Shown here: in pieces, positions 1 through 8,028 of the stretch
How positions within the stretch are numbered: position 1 is the stretch's first letter
Layout of the letters: the number at the start of each line of letters is the position of its first letter
NCBI RefSeq assembly: GCF_000423065.1
Contig: NZ_AUHG01000019.1
Location: forward strand, 94,064 to 158,063
DNA: 64,000 nt
Direction: 5' to 3'
DNA from: Christiangramia echinicola DSM 19838
GTDB taxonomy: Bacteria; Bacteroidota; Bacteroidia; Flavobacteriales; Flavobacteriaceae
Program-made: the position numbers and the translations under genes
Notes under the pieces: model-generated
Told to the model about the DNA's origin: nothing
Databases searched by the model: none
The model's input: only the letters and a program-made list of their open reading frames with translations

Positions 1-153
1 TCTTATAGCTCTCAATTTGAAGATTTAACAGTTATTTTTACAGGAGGTGATAGTCAAATTTTGTCTATACCATTAAAAAATAGCATATTTGCCAACTCAA
101 ATTTTTTGTTAGAAGGACTTAATTTCATTCTAGAATTTAACAAGACTCAATGA
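1..153 (+). CDS. coaX: Type III pantothenate kinase, C-terminal end (partial)
   Basis: Open frame from the first base of the window to TGA at 151-153, about 50 residues, truncated at its 5' end by the window edge. The remnant reads FTGGDSQIL, then IFANSNFLLEGLNFILEFN. This resembles the usual C-terminus of CoaX, a T-G-G-D stretch of the ASKHA fold followed by an N-L-L-x-G-L-N motif. CoaX phosphorylates pantothenate, the first step of coenzyme A synthesis. The stop overlaps the next start (ATGA at 150-153), so the two genes are probably translationally coupled. The identification rests on a short tail and is an inference. Confidence 0.6.
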   Translation, partial: SYSSQFEDLTVIFTGGDSQILSIPLKNSIFANSNFLLEGLNFILEFNKTQ

Positions 154-1394
154 TAAAACGATTTATAGTAATCGTAGCTTTTTTTTCGGCATTCATAGCT
201 GAAGCACAGGAAAACGTTTCTTCGCCTTATTCGTATTACGGCATTGGTTTAACCAACTTTAAGGGAACCGTAGAGAATAGATCTATGGGAGGATTAAGTA
301 TCTTTGCAGATAGCATACATATCAATATGCAAAACCCTGCAAGTTACGGTAGGTTAAAGATGACTAATTACTCTATTGGAGCCAGTCATGATCGTATTAA
401 TCTTAAATCGGATGTTGCCAGTGATAATGCAAAGATCACATCCCTGGATTATTTATCCCTTGCCTTCCCGGTGAGTGATAAAGTAGGGATTGGATTGGGA
501 GTTGTGCCGTATACCTCTGTAGGTTACAGGATCCTTGATACTGAAGAAGGTTCCGCTAGTTTATTAAATGGTAGAGGAGGGATGAATAAAGTGTTCCTTT
601 CTGCTGGTTGGGCGGTGACCAACGAATTAAGTGTGGGAGTAGATGCGAATTATAATTTCGGAAACTTTCAGAATTCCCAGAGTATAAATCGGGGAGAGCT
701 GCAATATGGAACCACAGATGTAAACAGGTCTGATATTAAAGGATTTACCTTTAACTTTGGGGCTAATTATCAAAAAATGATAAACGAGACCCTGACATTG
801 CATGTTTCATCTACCTATGCTCCGGCAATGGATCTGGATTCAGAGAATGGTAGAGCGATTTCTACGGTAGATTTTTCTGGAGGGACTGGTCGTGTTATAG
901 ATTTTAGAGAGCTGGATCTTGCTAATACACAGTTTGAATTTCCTTCTAAGGTGAGCTTAGGTGCTGGACTTGGAGAAAGAAATAAATGGTTTGTAGGAGC
1001 AGAGTATGCGAATGTTGGTTCTTCTTCTTATGAAGATAGTTTTAGTTTTAGAGGTGATAACGGGGAGTATGAAGATGCTTCTCAGATTTCTGTGGGAGGA
1101 TTTTATATTCCACAATATAACTCGTTTTCAAGTTACTTTGAACGAGTAGTTTACAGGGCTGGATTTAGGTTTGATGAGACCGGTCTTATTGTAAATGATG
1201 AGCCTATAAATGAGTTTGGCATGTCTTTTGGATTAGGTTTGCCAGTTGGGTCAAACTTCTCCAACATTAATTTAGGAATCGAGCTTGGGCAAAGAGGTAC
1301 CAGGGATTCAGGATTAATTCAGGAGAACTTTTTAAGACTGTCTATTGGGCTGTCATTAAATGATAAATGGTTCACTAAGAGAAAATTTAATTAA
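150..1394 (+). CDS. Outer-membrane beta-barrel protein, FadL/PorV-like
   Basis: A 414-residue protein with a cleavable signal peptide (MIKRFIVIVAFFSAFIAEAQ). It is rich in alternating aromatic, Gly and polar residues, as in an outer-membrane barrel. The N-terminal part (YSYYGIGL, then NRSMGGLSIF and NMQNPASYG) resembles FadL- and PorV-like proteins of Bacteroidota, in which a Gly-rich segment and NPA-type motif lie in the hatch. It overlaps the upstream gene by 4 nt and is followed 20 nt later by a secreted TPR protein and lptC, which places it in an envelope-biogenesis run. Transported substrate and exact role are unknown. Confidence 0.7.
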   Translation: MIKRFIVIVAFFSAFIAEAQENVSSPYSYYGIGLTNFKGTVENRSMGGLSIFADSIHINMQNPASYGRLKMTNYSIGASHDRINLKSDVASDNAKITSLDYLSLAFPVSDKVGIGLGVVPYTSVGYRILDTEEGSASLLNGRGGMNKVFLSAGWAVTNELSVGVDANYNFGNFQNSQSINRGELQYGTTDVNRSDIKGFTFNFGANYQKMINETLTLHVSSTYAPAMDLDSENGRAISTVDFSGGTGRVIDFRELDLANTQFEFPSKVSLGAGLGERNKWFVGAEYANVGSSSYEDSFSFRGDNGEYEDASQISVGGFYIPQYNSFSSYFERVVYRAGFRFDETGLIVNDEPINEFGMSFGLGLPVGSNFSNINLGIELGQRGTRDSGLIQENFLRLSIGLSLNDKWFTKRKFN

Positions 1395-1414
1395 CCACTA
1401 CAATAAACGACAAA

Positions 1415-2788
1415 ATGAAAAAGAGATTTCTAGCACTAGTAACAATTGCTTTGTCTGGTTTAGGGTCTGTAAGTGCACAATCAGGAGATTGTACTACTAT
1501 GGCTGCTTTAGCCTATGACGACGCAAAGGCAAAAAATTATGAGGCTGCTTATCCTGCTTTACAAAAGGTAAGAGAAGAGTGTCCTAAGTATAATCTTGCG
1601 ACCTATCAATATCTTGAAAGAGCAATCGAGTTCAAAATTGATAAAGCTGAAGAAGGAGATAAGAAAGAATTAGTTGAAGAGCTAATTGGAGTTTGGGAAC
1701 AAAGACTGGAGCTTTATCCTGAGAAAACTTCAAAAGGTAAAATATATTCAGATATTGCGTTATTAAAGTTTGATAACAAAATTGGAGATAAAGAAGATCA
1801 GTACATGGCTTTTGATAAAGCTTATACTGAAGATAAAGATAACTTTAAGAGTCCAAAAGGTCTTTATGCATATTTTGACCTGATGGCTGAAATGCAGGAT
1901 GAAGGTGAAAAAACTCTTCAGGATGTATTTGATAGCTACGATAGAGTATTTACTAAGATCGAAGAAGAAGAAAACGAAGCTGCAGAAAACCTTGCTCCAT
2001 TATTGAAAAAACAAGAAGAAGGTGAAAGTCTTACTTCAAAGGAGCAAAAACAGATCAAGTATGCAGAGATCAACCTTGCTAACTACAGTAAAGTTAAAGA
2101 GGCTATTAATGCAAAGCTTGGTGCAAGAGCAGATTGTGATAACTTAATTCCTTTATACAATAAGGATTTTGAATCTAAAAAGACAGATGTTGCATGGTTG
2201 AAGAATGCTAATGCAAGACTTTCTGCTAAAGATTGTACTGAAGATCCATTGTTTATCAAGGTTTCTGAAGCGCTACATAGATTAGAGCCTTCTGCAAAGT
2301 CTGCGTATTCTTTAGGTCAGTTAGCTGAATCTGAAGGAGACAGAGCTAAAGCGCTGGACTACTATAATGAAGCTGCAGAACTTGAAACGAACAAGTCAGA
2401 TCAGGCTAAGATTTATTACAGAATAGCTAGTAACTATAAAGAAAAAGGTAGTTATGGTCAGGCAAGAAACTTTTATAATAAAGCTCTTAAGGCGAAGCCA
2501 TCATTAGGTAGTGCTTACCTTCAGATCGCGAATATGTATGCTCAGAGTGCTAATAATTGTGGTGAAGATGCATTCAGTAAAAGAGCGGTATACTGGTTAG
2601 CTGCTGAATATGCTTCAAAAGCCGCAAGAGTAGATCCATCTATCTCTAGTAATGCAAATCAAGCTGCTGCTGCTTATAAAGGTAGAGCGCCACAGAAATC
2701 TGATGTATTCCAGTCTAGTAAAAATGCTGGTGATGCAATCTCGATTGGATGCTGGATAGGAGAAACTGTTCGTATCCCGAGTCTATAA
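1415..2788 (+). CDS. Secreted tetratricopeptide-repeat protein
   Basis: A 457-residue protein with a signal peptide ending VSAQ near residue 22. The C-terminal half carries clear TPR helices, for example around SAYSLGQLAESEGDRAKALD and the next two units (KIYYRIASNYKEKGSYGQA; AYLQIANMYAQSA). The central part is Lys/Glu-rich and probably helical. A few cysteines (residues near 26, 49, 240 and 270) could pair in the periplasm. TPR proteins act as scaffolds. Position between a barrel protein and lptC suggests an envelope assembly role, but no specific function can be read from the sequence. Confidence 0.75.
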   Translation: MKKRFLALVTIALSGLGSVSAQSGDCTTMAALAYDDAKAKNYEAAYPALQKVREECPKYNLATYQYLERAIEFKIDKAEEGDKKELVEELIGVWEQRLELYPEKTSKGKIYSDIALLKFDNKIGDKEDQYMAFDKAYTEDKDNFKSPKGLYAYFDLMAEMQDEGEKTLQDVFDSYDRVFTKIEEEENEAAENLAPLLKKQEEGESLTSKEQKQIKYAEINLANYSKVKEAINAKLGARADCDNLIPLYNKDFESKKTDVAWLKNANARLSAKDCTEDPLFIKVSEALHRLEPSAKSAYSLGQLAESEGDRAKALDYYNEAAELETNKSDQAKIYYRIASNYKEKGSYGQARNFYNKALKAKPSLGSAYLQIANMYAQSANNCGEDAFSKRAVYWLAAEYASKAARVDPSISSNANQAAAAYKGRAPQKSDVFQSSKNAGDAISIGCWIGETVRIPSL

Positions 2789-2793
2789 GATAG

Positions 2794-3363
2794 ATGAAAC
2801 TCACATATAGTAATATAATTTCAGGCATTGTCACGCTCATAGGCGTGACAATGCTTTTTTCATGCGAAGGTAATCTCCAGGAAGTGAGAGCCTTTAGTTT
2901 AGAGGAAGATGCACCTCAGGCAATAGCCGAAGGCATCAATTTAAAATTTACAGATTCTGGAAGGTTAGTAGCAACACTAAAGAGTCCGAGAATGCTGGAC
3001 TACACCAACAAATCTTTTCCTTACCGTGAATTTCCAGATGGGGTAGAAGTAGAGTTCTTTGATGAACAAAACAAAAAAAATACGGTAAATGCAGATTATG
3101 GGATCGTGTATGAGAATACCAAGCTCATAGATTTGCAGGGGAATGTTGTTATTTTAACTGCAGATAGTACAAAATTAGAAGCCAGCCAGATATTCTGGGA
3201 TCAGGATAGAAGCTGGATATTCACAGATAAGCCTAATACCATTAGATTTCCAGACGGTTCTTATACAGATGATCTAGGTTTTGATTCTAATCAGGATTTC
3301 AGTAATTTTCGATCTAGAACCAATACAGGTATACAAATTATAGAAGAAGAAAAGGATGAGTAA
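2794..3363 (+). CDS. lptC: LptC-like LPS export lipoprotein
   Basis: A 189-residue protein with a lipoprotein signal (MLFSCEG; probable lipidated Cys near residue 24). It is followed by one LptC/OstA-like beta-jellyroll domain, with features such as FPDGVEVEFFDEQNKKNTVNADYGIVYE. LptC passes lipopolysaccharide from the LptBFG transporter to LptA. Bacteroidota versions are often lipoproteins rather than TM-anchored. The gene starts 5 nt after the TPR gene and overlaps the next one by 8 nt. A perfect hairpin with a T tract lies within codons 11-23 and is listed separately. Confidence 0.8.
   Translation: MKLTYSNIISGIVTLIGVTMLFSCEGNLQEVRAFSLEEDAPQAIAEGINLKFTDSGRLVATLKSPRMLDYTNKSFPYREFPDGVEVEFFDEQNKKNTVNADYGIVYENTKLIDLQGNVVILTADSTKLEASQIFWDQDRSWIFTDKPNTIRFPDGSYTDDLGFDSNQDFSNFRSRTNTGIQIIEEEKDE
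2825..2860 (+). terminator. Intrinsic-terminator-like hairpin inside lptC
   Basis: A perfect 12-bp inverted repeat (2825-2836 and 2843-2854, arm GCATTGTCACGC) with a 6-nt loop is followed directly by six T residues (2855-2860). It has the form of a rho-independent terminator but lies inside the signal-peptide codons of lptC, about 30 nt after the start. Structure is seen directly; terminator or attenuator function is inferred. Confidence 0.6.
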
Positions 3364-3547
3364 ATTTTTTAGATATTTTGAATATGCATATTTGTTCTTT
3401 GCAGCATTCTTTATTTTTGAAGCAATAAGAATTTGGAATACTGAAAGAAATAGAGCCTATTTGTTCCTATTCTTTGTTTGTATCGCCATCTTTATGTTCT
3501 TCTTCAAAAGACGTTTTAGACGTAAGTATGAAGATCGTAATAAATAA
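3356..3547 (+). CDS. Small two-helix membrane protein
   Basis: A 63-residue protein with two hydrophobic segments (about residues 8-22 and 33-50), a short polar turn (RIWNTERNRA) and a strongly basic tail (KRRFRRKYEDRNK), which predicts a cytoplasmic C-terminus. It overlaps lptC by 8 nt and lies 5 nt before the CNNM gene, so it is almost certainly co-translated with them. I do not recognise a named family. The context suggests a helper of envelope or LPS-related proteins. Confidence 0.7.
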   Translation: MSKFFRYFEYAYLFFAAFFIFEAIRIWNTERNRAYLFLFFVCIAIFMFFFKRRFRRKYEDRNK

Positions 3548-3552
3548 CCTGA

Positions 3553-4839
3553 ATGGAGGTTGATATACTTATTATAGTTTGTTCTCTACTGCTTTCTGCA
3601 TTTTTTTCAGGGATGGAGATTGCTTATGTTTCTTCGAATAAGATCTTTATTGAGATTGAAAAAAGGCAGAATGACTTTCTGGCCATAGTCCTTAAAAGGC
3701 TAACCAAAAAACCATCAAAATTTATTGCTACCATGCTAGTGGGGAATAATATAGCCCTGGTTGTCTATGGTTTTTTTATGGGGGATTTACTAATGGCTTG
3801 GTTGGCAGGTGTGGAATCTCAAAGCGGATTTGTGAATTATTTAATCACAGATCTTAGTCTGCTTACCCAAACAATTATTTCTACTCTTATCATTTTACTT
3901 ACGGCAGAATTCCTGCCAAAAGTGATCTTCCAGATTTATGCCAATACCATGCTTAAGTTCTTTGCGGTACCGGCATATATATTTTATATAATTTTCAGCT
4001 TTGTTTCTTCCTTCGTGATATGGATCTCAGATATTATCCTAAAACGTTTTTTTAAAACAGATGGAGATGAGGTTCAGCTGGCCTTTAGTAAAATTGAGCT
4101 GGGTAACTTTATTAGTGAGCAAATGGAAACTGTGGAGGAACATGAAGATGTGGATAGTGAAATTCAGATCTTTCAGAATGCGCTTTCCTTTTCAGATATC
4201 AAGGCCAGGGAAGTAATGATCCCTAGGACCGAAATTATTGCGGTTGATCAAAATCAGGCTCCAAATGATCTAATTGAAAAATTTACAGAAACAGGCCTTT
4301 CCAAGTTATTGGTCTATAACAATACCATAGACGATATTATTGGTTATGTTCATTCTTTCGAATTGTTCAAAAGACCGAAATCTATAAAGTCTATTTTACT
4401 GCCCGTTATCTTTGTTCCTGAAACTATGTGGATCAAGGATGTACTTAACATTCTAATCAAAAAAAGAAAGAGTATTGCAGTCGTAATTGATGAATACGGT
4501 GGTACCAGTGGAATGATGACCGTTGAGGATATTGTTGAAGAGTTATTCGGCGAGATTGAAGATGAACATGATTCGGCCGTTCTTATCGAGGAAAAACTTG
4601 GGGAAGATCATTTTAAGTTTTCAGCAAGATTAGAAGTCGATTATCTAAATGAGAATTATAGGGTTGATATTCCTGTAGGTGAAAATTATGAGACTCTCAG
4701 TGGTTTCATCGTGAATTATACTGAAGAAATCCCTCAACAGGGAGAGGTGATTAAAATTGAAGATTTCGAAATAAAAATCTTAGAAACTTCTAATACCAAA
4801 ATCGAATTGGTGGAGCTGAAAATCGATCCTGAGGATTAA
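3553..4839 (+). CDS. CNNM/CorC-family transmembrane protein with CBS pair
   Basis: A 428-residue protein with three domains in order: an N-terminal DUF21/CNNM membrane domain (about residues 1-190, three to four helices), a CBS pair (about 205-330, including AREVMIPRTEI and VVIDEYGGTSGMMTVEDIVEELFGEIEDE), and a C-terminal CorC_HlyC domain (about 345-425). The family, often annotated as hemolysin, includes Mg2+ transporters or exporters and the gliding protein GldE. No gldD neighbour is seen here, so GldE identity is not supported. Magnesium or cobalt transport is the best general guess. Confidence 0.8.
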   Translation: MEVDILIIVCSLLLSAFFSGMEIAYVSSNKIFIEIEKRQNDFLAIVLKRLTKKPSKFIATMLVGNNIALVVYGFFMGDLLMAWLAGVESQSGFVNYLITDLSLLTQTIISTLIILLTAEFLPKVIFQIYANTMLKFFAVPAYIFYIIFSFVSSFVIWISDIILKRFFKTDGDEVQLAFSKIELGNFISEQMETVEEHEDVDSEIQIFQNALSFSDIKAREVMIPRTEIIAVDQNQAPNDLIEKFTETGLSKLLVYNNTIDDIIGYVHSFELFKRPKSIKSILLPVIFVPETMWIKDVLNILIKKRKSIAVVIDEYGGTSGMMTVEDIVEELFGEIEDEHDSAVLIEEKLGEDHFKFSARLEVDYLNENYRVDIPVGENYETLSGFIVNYTEEIPQQGEVIKIEDFEIKILETSNTKIELVELKIDPED

Positions 4840-4933
4840 AGCTTGAAAGTTAAGAATTTGCTAATTTTAAATTTTATTATTAGCCTAAAAACCTTATTTT
4901 CGCCCCCTATATTTTGATAAATTACACATTCAA

Positions 4934-7054
4934 ATGGCAGTATTAAATAAAATCAGACAAAGGTCTGTTTTCTTGATTATCATCATTGCATTGGCTTTAT
5001 TCTCTTTCGTATTGGCCGATGTGATTAGAAATGGAGGGTTAAGCTCTCAGAATTCTCAGAACGTTATTGCTACCGTAAACGGTGACGAAATTAGTAGAGA
5101 GGAATTTGCCCGTGAAGTAGAGGCATTTGAAAGAAATATGGGTAGAAACGTAAGCACTACTCAGGCTGTCAACCGTATTTGGGATCAGAAGTTAAGAGAA
5201 GTGATCTTAAATGAGCAGGTTGACGAGCTTGGAATTAGAGCTGGAGAAGGACAGATCACAAATCTGGTTCGTTCGCAAATGGCTGGAAATCCAAACTTCA
5301 CCAATGAAGCAGGAATGTTCGATGAGAACAGGTTAAGAGAGTATGTTGCTAATTTAAAGGAGACTTCTCCTGAGGCTTATGCACAATGGCAACAATTCAC
5401 TTCTAACCTGGCGAAAACTGCCAAATTGAATACTTACTATAATATGGTAAGCGCAGGTGTTGGAGCAACTCTTTTAGAAGGTGAGCAGGCTTACAGACTT
5501 CAGAATGATAATATCAACATGAAGTTCGTACAGGTTCCTTATTCTTCTATTCCAGATAGCGAAGTAGAGGTAACTAAATCTGATATCAAATCTTATATCG
5601 ATAATCATTCTTCAAGATTCGAAACAGATGCTTCAAGAAGTCTTCAGTATGTGATCTTCACTGAGAATGCATCTGGAGATGATAAATCTGAAGCTAAAGA
5701 AGCTATTAGCTCATTAAGAGATCAGCGTGTGGAATATAATGCTGCTATTGGAGCAAATGATACGCTGGCTGGATTCGATTCAACAGCAGATTATGCTGAT
5801 TTTATCAGTAACAATTCAGATTTACCTTTTGAAAACAGATTCAAATTCAGAAATGATTTTTCAGGAGAAAATGCTGAAGCTGTCTTTAATCTGAATGAAG
5901 GTGAAACTTTTGGACCTTACGAGGAGAATGGGTACTGGAAATTAAGTAAGGTTGTTGAAACTAAAAACATACCAGATTCTGTAAAAGCAAGCCATATTCT
6001 TATTGCTTATGAAGGGACTCAGTTAGGAGCCGGTTCAGCAAGAAATAAGGAAGAAGCTGAGCAACTTGCAGATAGTATTGCTAATGTAGCACGTGCAGAT
6101 AAAGAGAAGTTTGCAGAATTAGCTATGGAATATTCTGCTGATACTTCAAACAAAGAACAGGCTGGAGATCTTGGATATTTTGTACCAGGAATGATGATCC
6201 CGGCGTTTGAGAATTATGTATTTGATAATTCAACCGGAGATATTGGGGTGGTAGAAACTCCACTTGGTTACCATGTGATCTCTGTCGAAGATCAAACGGA
6301 GGCTGCTAGAGCGGTTAAAGTTGCGACTATCGCCAGAGAAATACAGGCTTCAGAGAAAACGATGAACGATCTTTTTAATGAAGTGACAAAATTCGAGATC
6401 TCTGCATCAGAAGGAGATTTTTCTGAAGTCGCTAAAAAAGAGAATTACGAAGTAAAGACAGTAAAAGATATTAAAGCTTTAGAAGAAAATATCCCGGGTG
6501 CTGGTGCTCAACGTAGAGTTATTCAGTGGGCATTTGAAGATGAAGCTAGTGTTGGAGATGTAAGAAGATTCGATACTAATAATGGATATATCGTAGCGCA
6601 GTTAACTTCCAAGAAAGATAAAGGATTAATGAGTGTAGAAGAAGCTTCTTCGACTGTTACTCCTATCCTTAAGAAGGAGAAAAAGGCTGAAGTTATTAAA
6701 AGCAGATTAAAAGGTAGTACACTTCAGGAGATTGCCAGTAATCAGGGTGTAAGTGTTCAAACTGCAGATGCGGTGAACCTTAGTAGCCCTACTCTGGCAG
6801 GTGCTGGTGAAGAGCCAGAAGTTGTTGGAGCAATATTCTCTTTAGAAGCTGGAAAAGTAAGTGAGCCAATCGCTGGTGAAAAAGGTGTTTATGTAGGAGA
6901 ATTAGTAAGTAAGTTCGAAGCTCCGGCTATGGATTCTTATAAAGGTTTTGCACAACAGGAAAGTGCTGCTCGTAGAGCGCAGGCAGGATCCAGAGTATTC
7001 GAAGCTTTAAAAAAGAAGGCTGAAATTGAAGATAACAGATCTAGATTTTACTAG
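4934..7054 (+). CDS. PpiD/SurA-like periplasmic peptidyl-prolyl isomerase
   Basis: A 706-residue protein anchored by a single N-terminal TM helix (about residues 12-30, FLIIIIALALFSFVLADVI). A SurA_N/PpiD chaperone region follows (VNGDEISREEFAREV, near residue 48), then a parvulin domain about 345-455 (VKASHILIAY, later GDLGYFVPGMMIPAFENYVF and LGYHVISVED). The topology and length match PpiD, which assists folding of outer-membrane and secreted proteins. It closes the envelope operon and is followed by a terminator. The residues expected for parvulin activity seem present, though activity cannot be proved by reading alone. Confidence 0.85.
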   Translation: MAVLNKIRQRSVFLIIIIALALFSFVLADVIRNGGLSSQNSQNVIATVNGDEISREEFAREVEAFERNMGRNVSTTQAVNRIWDQKLREVILNEQVDELGIRAGEGQITNLVRSQMAGNPNFTNEAGMFDENRLREYVANLKETSPEAYAQWQQFTSNLAKTAKLNTYYNMVSAGVGATLLEGEQAYRLQNDNINMKFVQVPYSSIPDSEVEVTKSDIKSYIDNHSSRFETDASRSLQYVIFTENASGDDKSEAKEAISSLRDQRVEYNAAIGANDTLAGFDSTADYADFISNNSDLPFENRFKFRNDFSGENAEAVFNLNEGETFGPYEENGYWKLSKVVETKNIPDSVKASHILIAYEGTQLGAGSARNKEEAEQLADSIANVARADKEKFAELAMEYSADTSNKEQAGDLGYFVPGMMIPAFENYVFDNSTGDIGVVETPLGYHVISVEDQTEAARAVKVATIAREIQASEKTMNDLFNEVTKFEISASEGDFSEVAKKENYEVKTVKDIKALEENIPGAGAQRRVIQWAFEDEASVGDVRRFDTNNGYIVAQLTSKKDKGLMSVEEASSTVTPILKKEKKAEVIKSRLKGSTLQEIASNQGVSVQTADAVNLSSPTLAGAGEEPEVVGAIFSLEAGKVSEPIAGEKGVYVGELVSKFEAPAMDSYKGFAQQESAARRAQAGSRVFEALKKKAEIEDNRSRFY

Positions 7055-7080
7055 AAATTAGATATTATATTAAATTAAAA

Positions 7081-7107
7081 ACCTCACCATTTCGTGAGGT
7101 TTTTTTA
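7081..7107. terminator. Bidirectional terminator between convergent genes
   Basis: 7-bp stem (ACCTCAC/GTGAGGT, 7081-7087 and 7094-7100) with a 6-nt loop, flanked by an A tract on one side and a T tract on the other. It serves the ppiD gene (+) and the GHMP kinase gene (-), whose stop codon lies in the T tract. Confidence 0.8.
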
Positions 7108-8028
7108 TTTGATCAGGTCCGAATAATTTAAGATCGTATCATATCCTTTGGCCCTGAAATATTGTTTGTTCTTTTCATCTCCGATAGCGAGAACGAAATC
7201 TCCTCCCCAGCCACCAAGGCTTTTAATTAGATTGGGAAAATCAGGGAAAAGTTCTGTTTTAATTCTCGGGAGATCAATGGCCTTTGAGATGAGAGTTTCA
7301 TGAGCCTTAAGCAATATTCTAAACTCCTCCAGGCTTTCAGATCTTATGATCTGCTCGGTGATGCCTGAGATCTTTTCAACCAGTCCTGTAATGCTTTCTT
7401 TGGGCTGATTGCGGTAATGTGCTATAGCTTCTCTGCTATTCTGTTTTCGATTTAAATAAACGAAGAAAAGCTGATCTTTAAATGGAGGATCAAAATCTGC
7501 CGTGTAAGCTGCAGGTCCATGTTTCGTGATCTGGTAGGTAATAGGAAGGTCGCTGCCGGCAACAGCGATATCGTATCCGCTACCGCCAAAGCTTTCCTTT
7601 AATAATTCATAAGGATTTATGCTCAGCCATTGCGCCAGATTGTTAATCAATGTGGAAGATGTTCCTAAGCCCCATTTTCTATTAAAATCCTGGCGGGTGG
7701 TAATACTGAAACCCGTTTTTGAAAAAGCATCGGAATTAGCCTTGTAAGCCGATTGTAAAAGTTGCTGAAGTCTTTTAGAGATTTCTTTAGATTCAGGATC
7801 CTGGTTATTCGTTATATCCTGGAATTCTCCATTTTCGATCTTGAAATCTGATTCAAACCAGATTTTACCATTTTCATCCAGACTTTTCCAGGAAATAATG
7901 TTGGGTCCGTTTTCGGACACTTCCAGACTTTGCCCTTTGGTAGTGGGCACAGCTAATGATTTTGCGCCATCTAGAACTGCATATTCTCCGGTGATTAATA
8001 ATTTTCCATTGCTTTTGAATTCTAACAT
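7105..8028 (-). CDS. GYDIA-type GHMP kinase (mevalonate-pathway candidate)
   Basis: A 307-residue small-molecule kinase of the GHMP superfamily. Motif 1 is at the N-terminus (SNGKLLITGEYAVLDG), motif 2, the ATP-binding loop, reads GLGTSSTL near residue 120, and the GSGYDIAVAGS motif that names the family follows near residue 150. A motif 3-like GGWGGDFVLAIG lies near the C-terminus. Start ATG and the stop of the upstream HMG-CoA reductase share one base (TAATG), so the two are co-translated. That pairing points to mevalonate or phosphomevalonate phosphorylation, but the substrate is not proved. Confidence 0.8.
   Translation of the reverse strand: MLEFKSNGKLLITGEYAVLDGAKSLAVPTTKGQSLEVSENGPNIISWKSLDENGKIWFESDFKIENGEFQDITNNQDPESKEISKRLQQLLQSAYKANSDAFSKTGFSITTRQDFNRKWGLGTSSTLINNLAQWLSINPYELLKESFGGSGYDIAVAGSDLPITYQITKHGPAAYTADFDPPFKDQLFFVYLNRKQNSREAIAHYRNQPKESITGLVEKISGITEQIIRSESLEEFRILLKAHETLISKAIDLPRIKTELFPDFPNLIKSLGGWGGDFVLAIGDEKNKQYFRAKGYDTILNYSDLIK

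Noticed and set aside
3553..4839. CNNM protein as gliding protein GldE
   Set aside because: GldE normally lies next to gldD, which is not here; the domain layout alone does not separate it from general CorC-like proteins.
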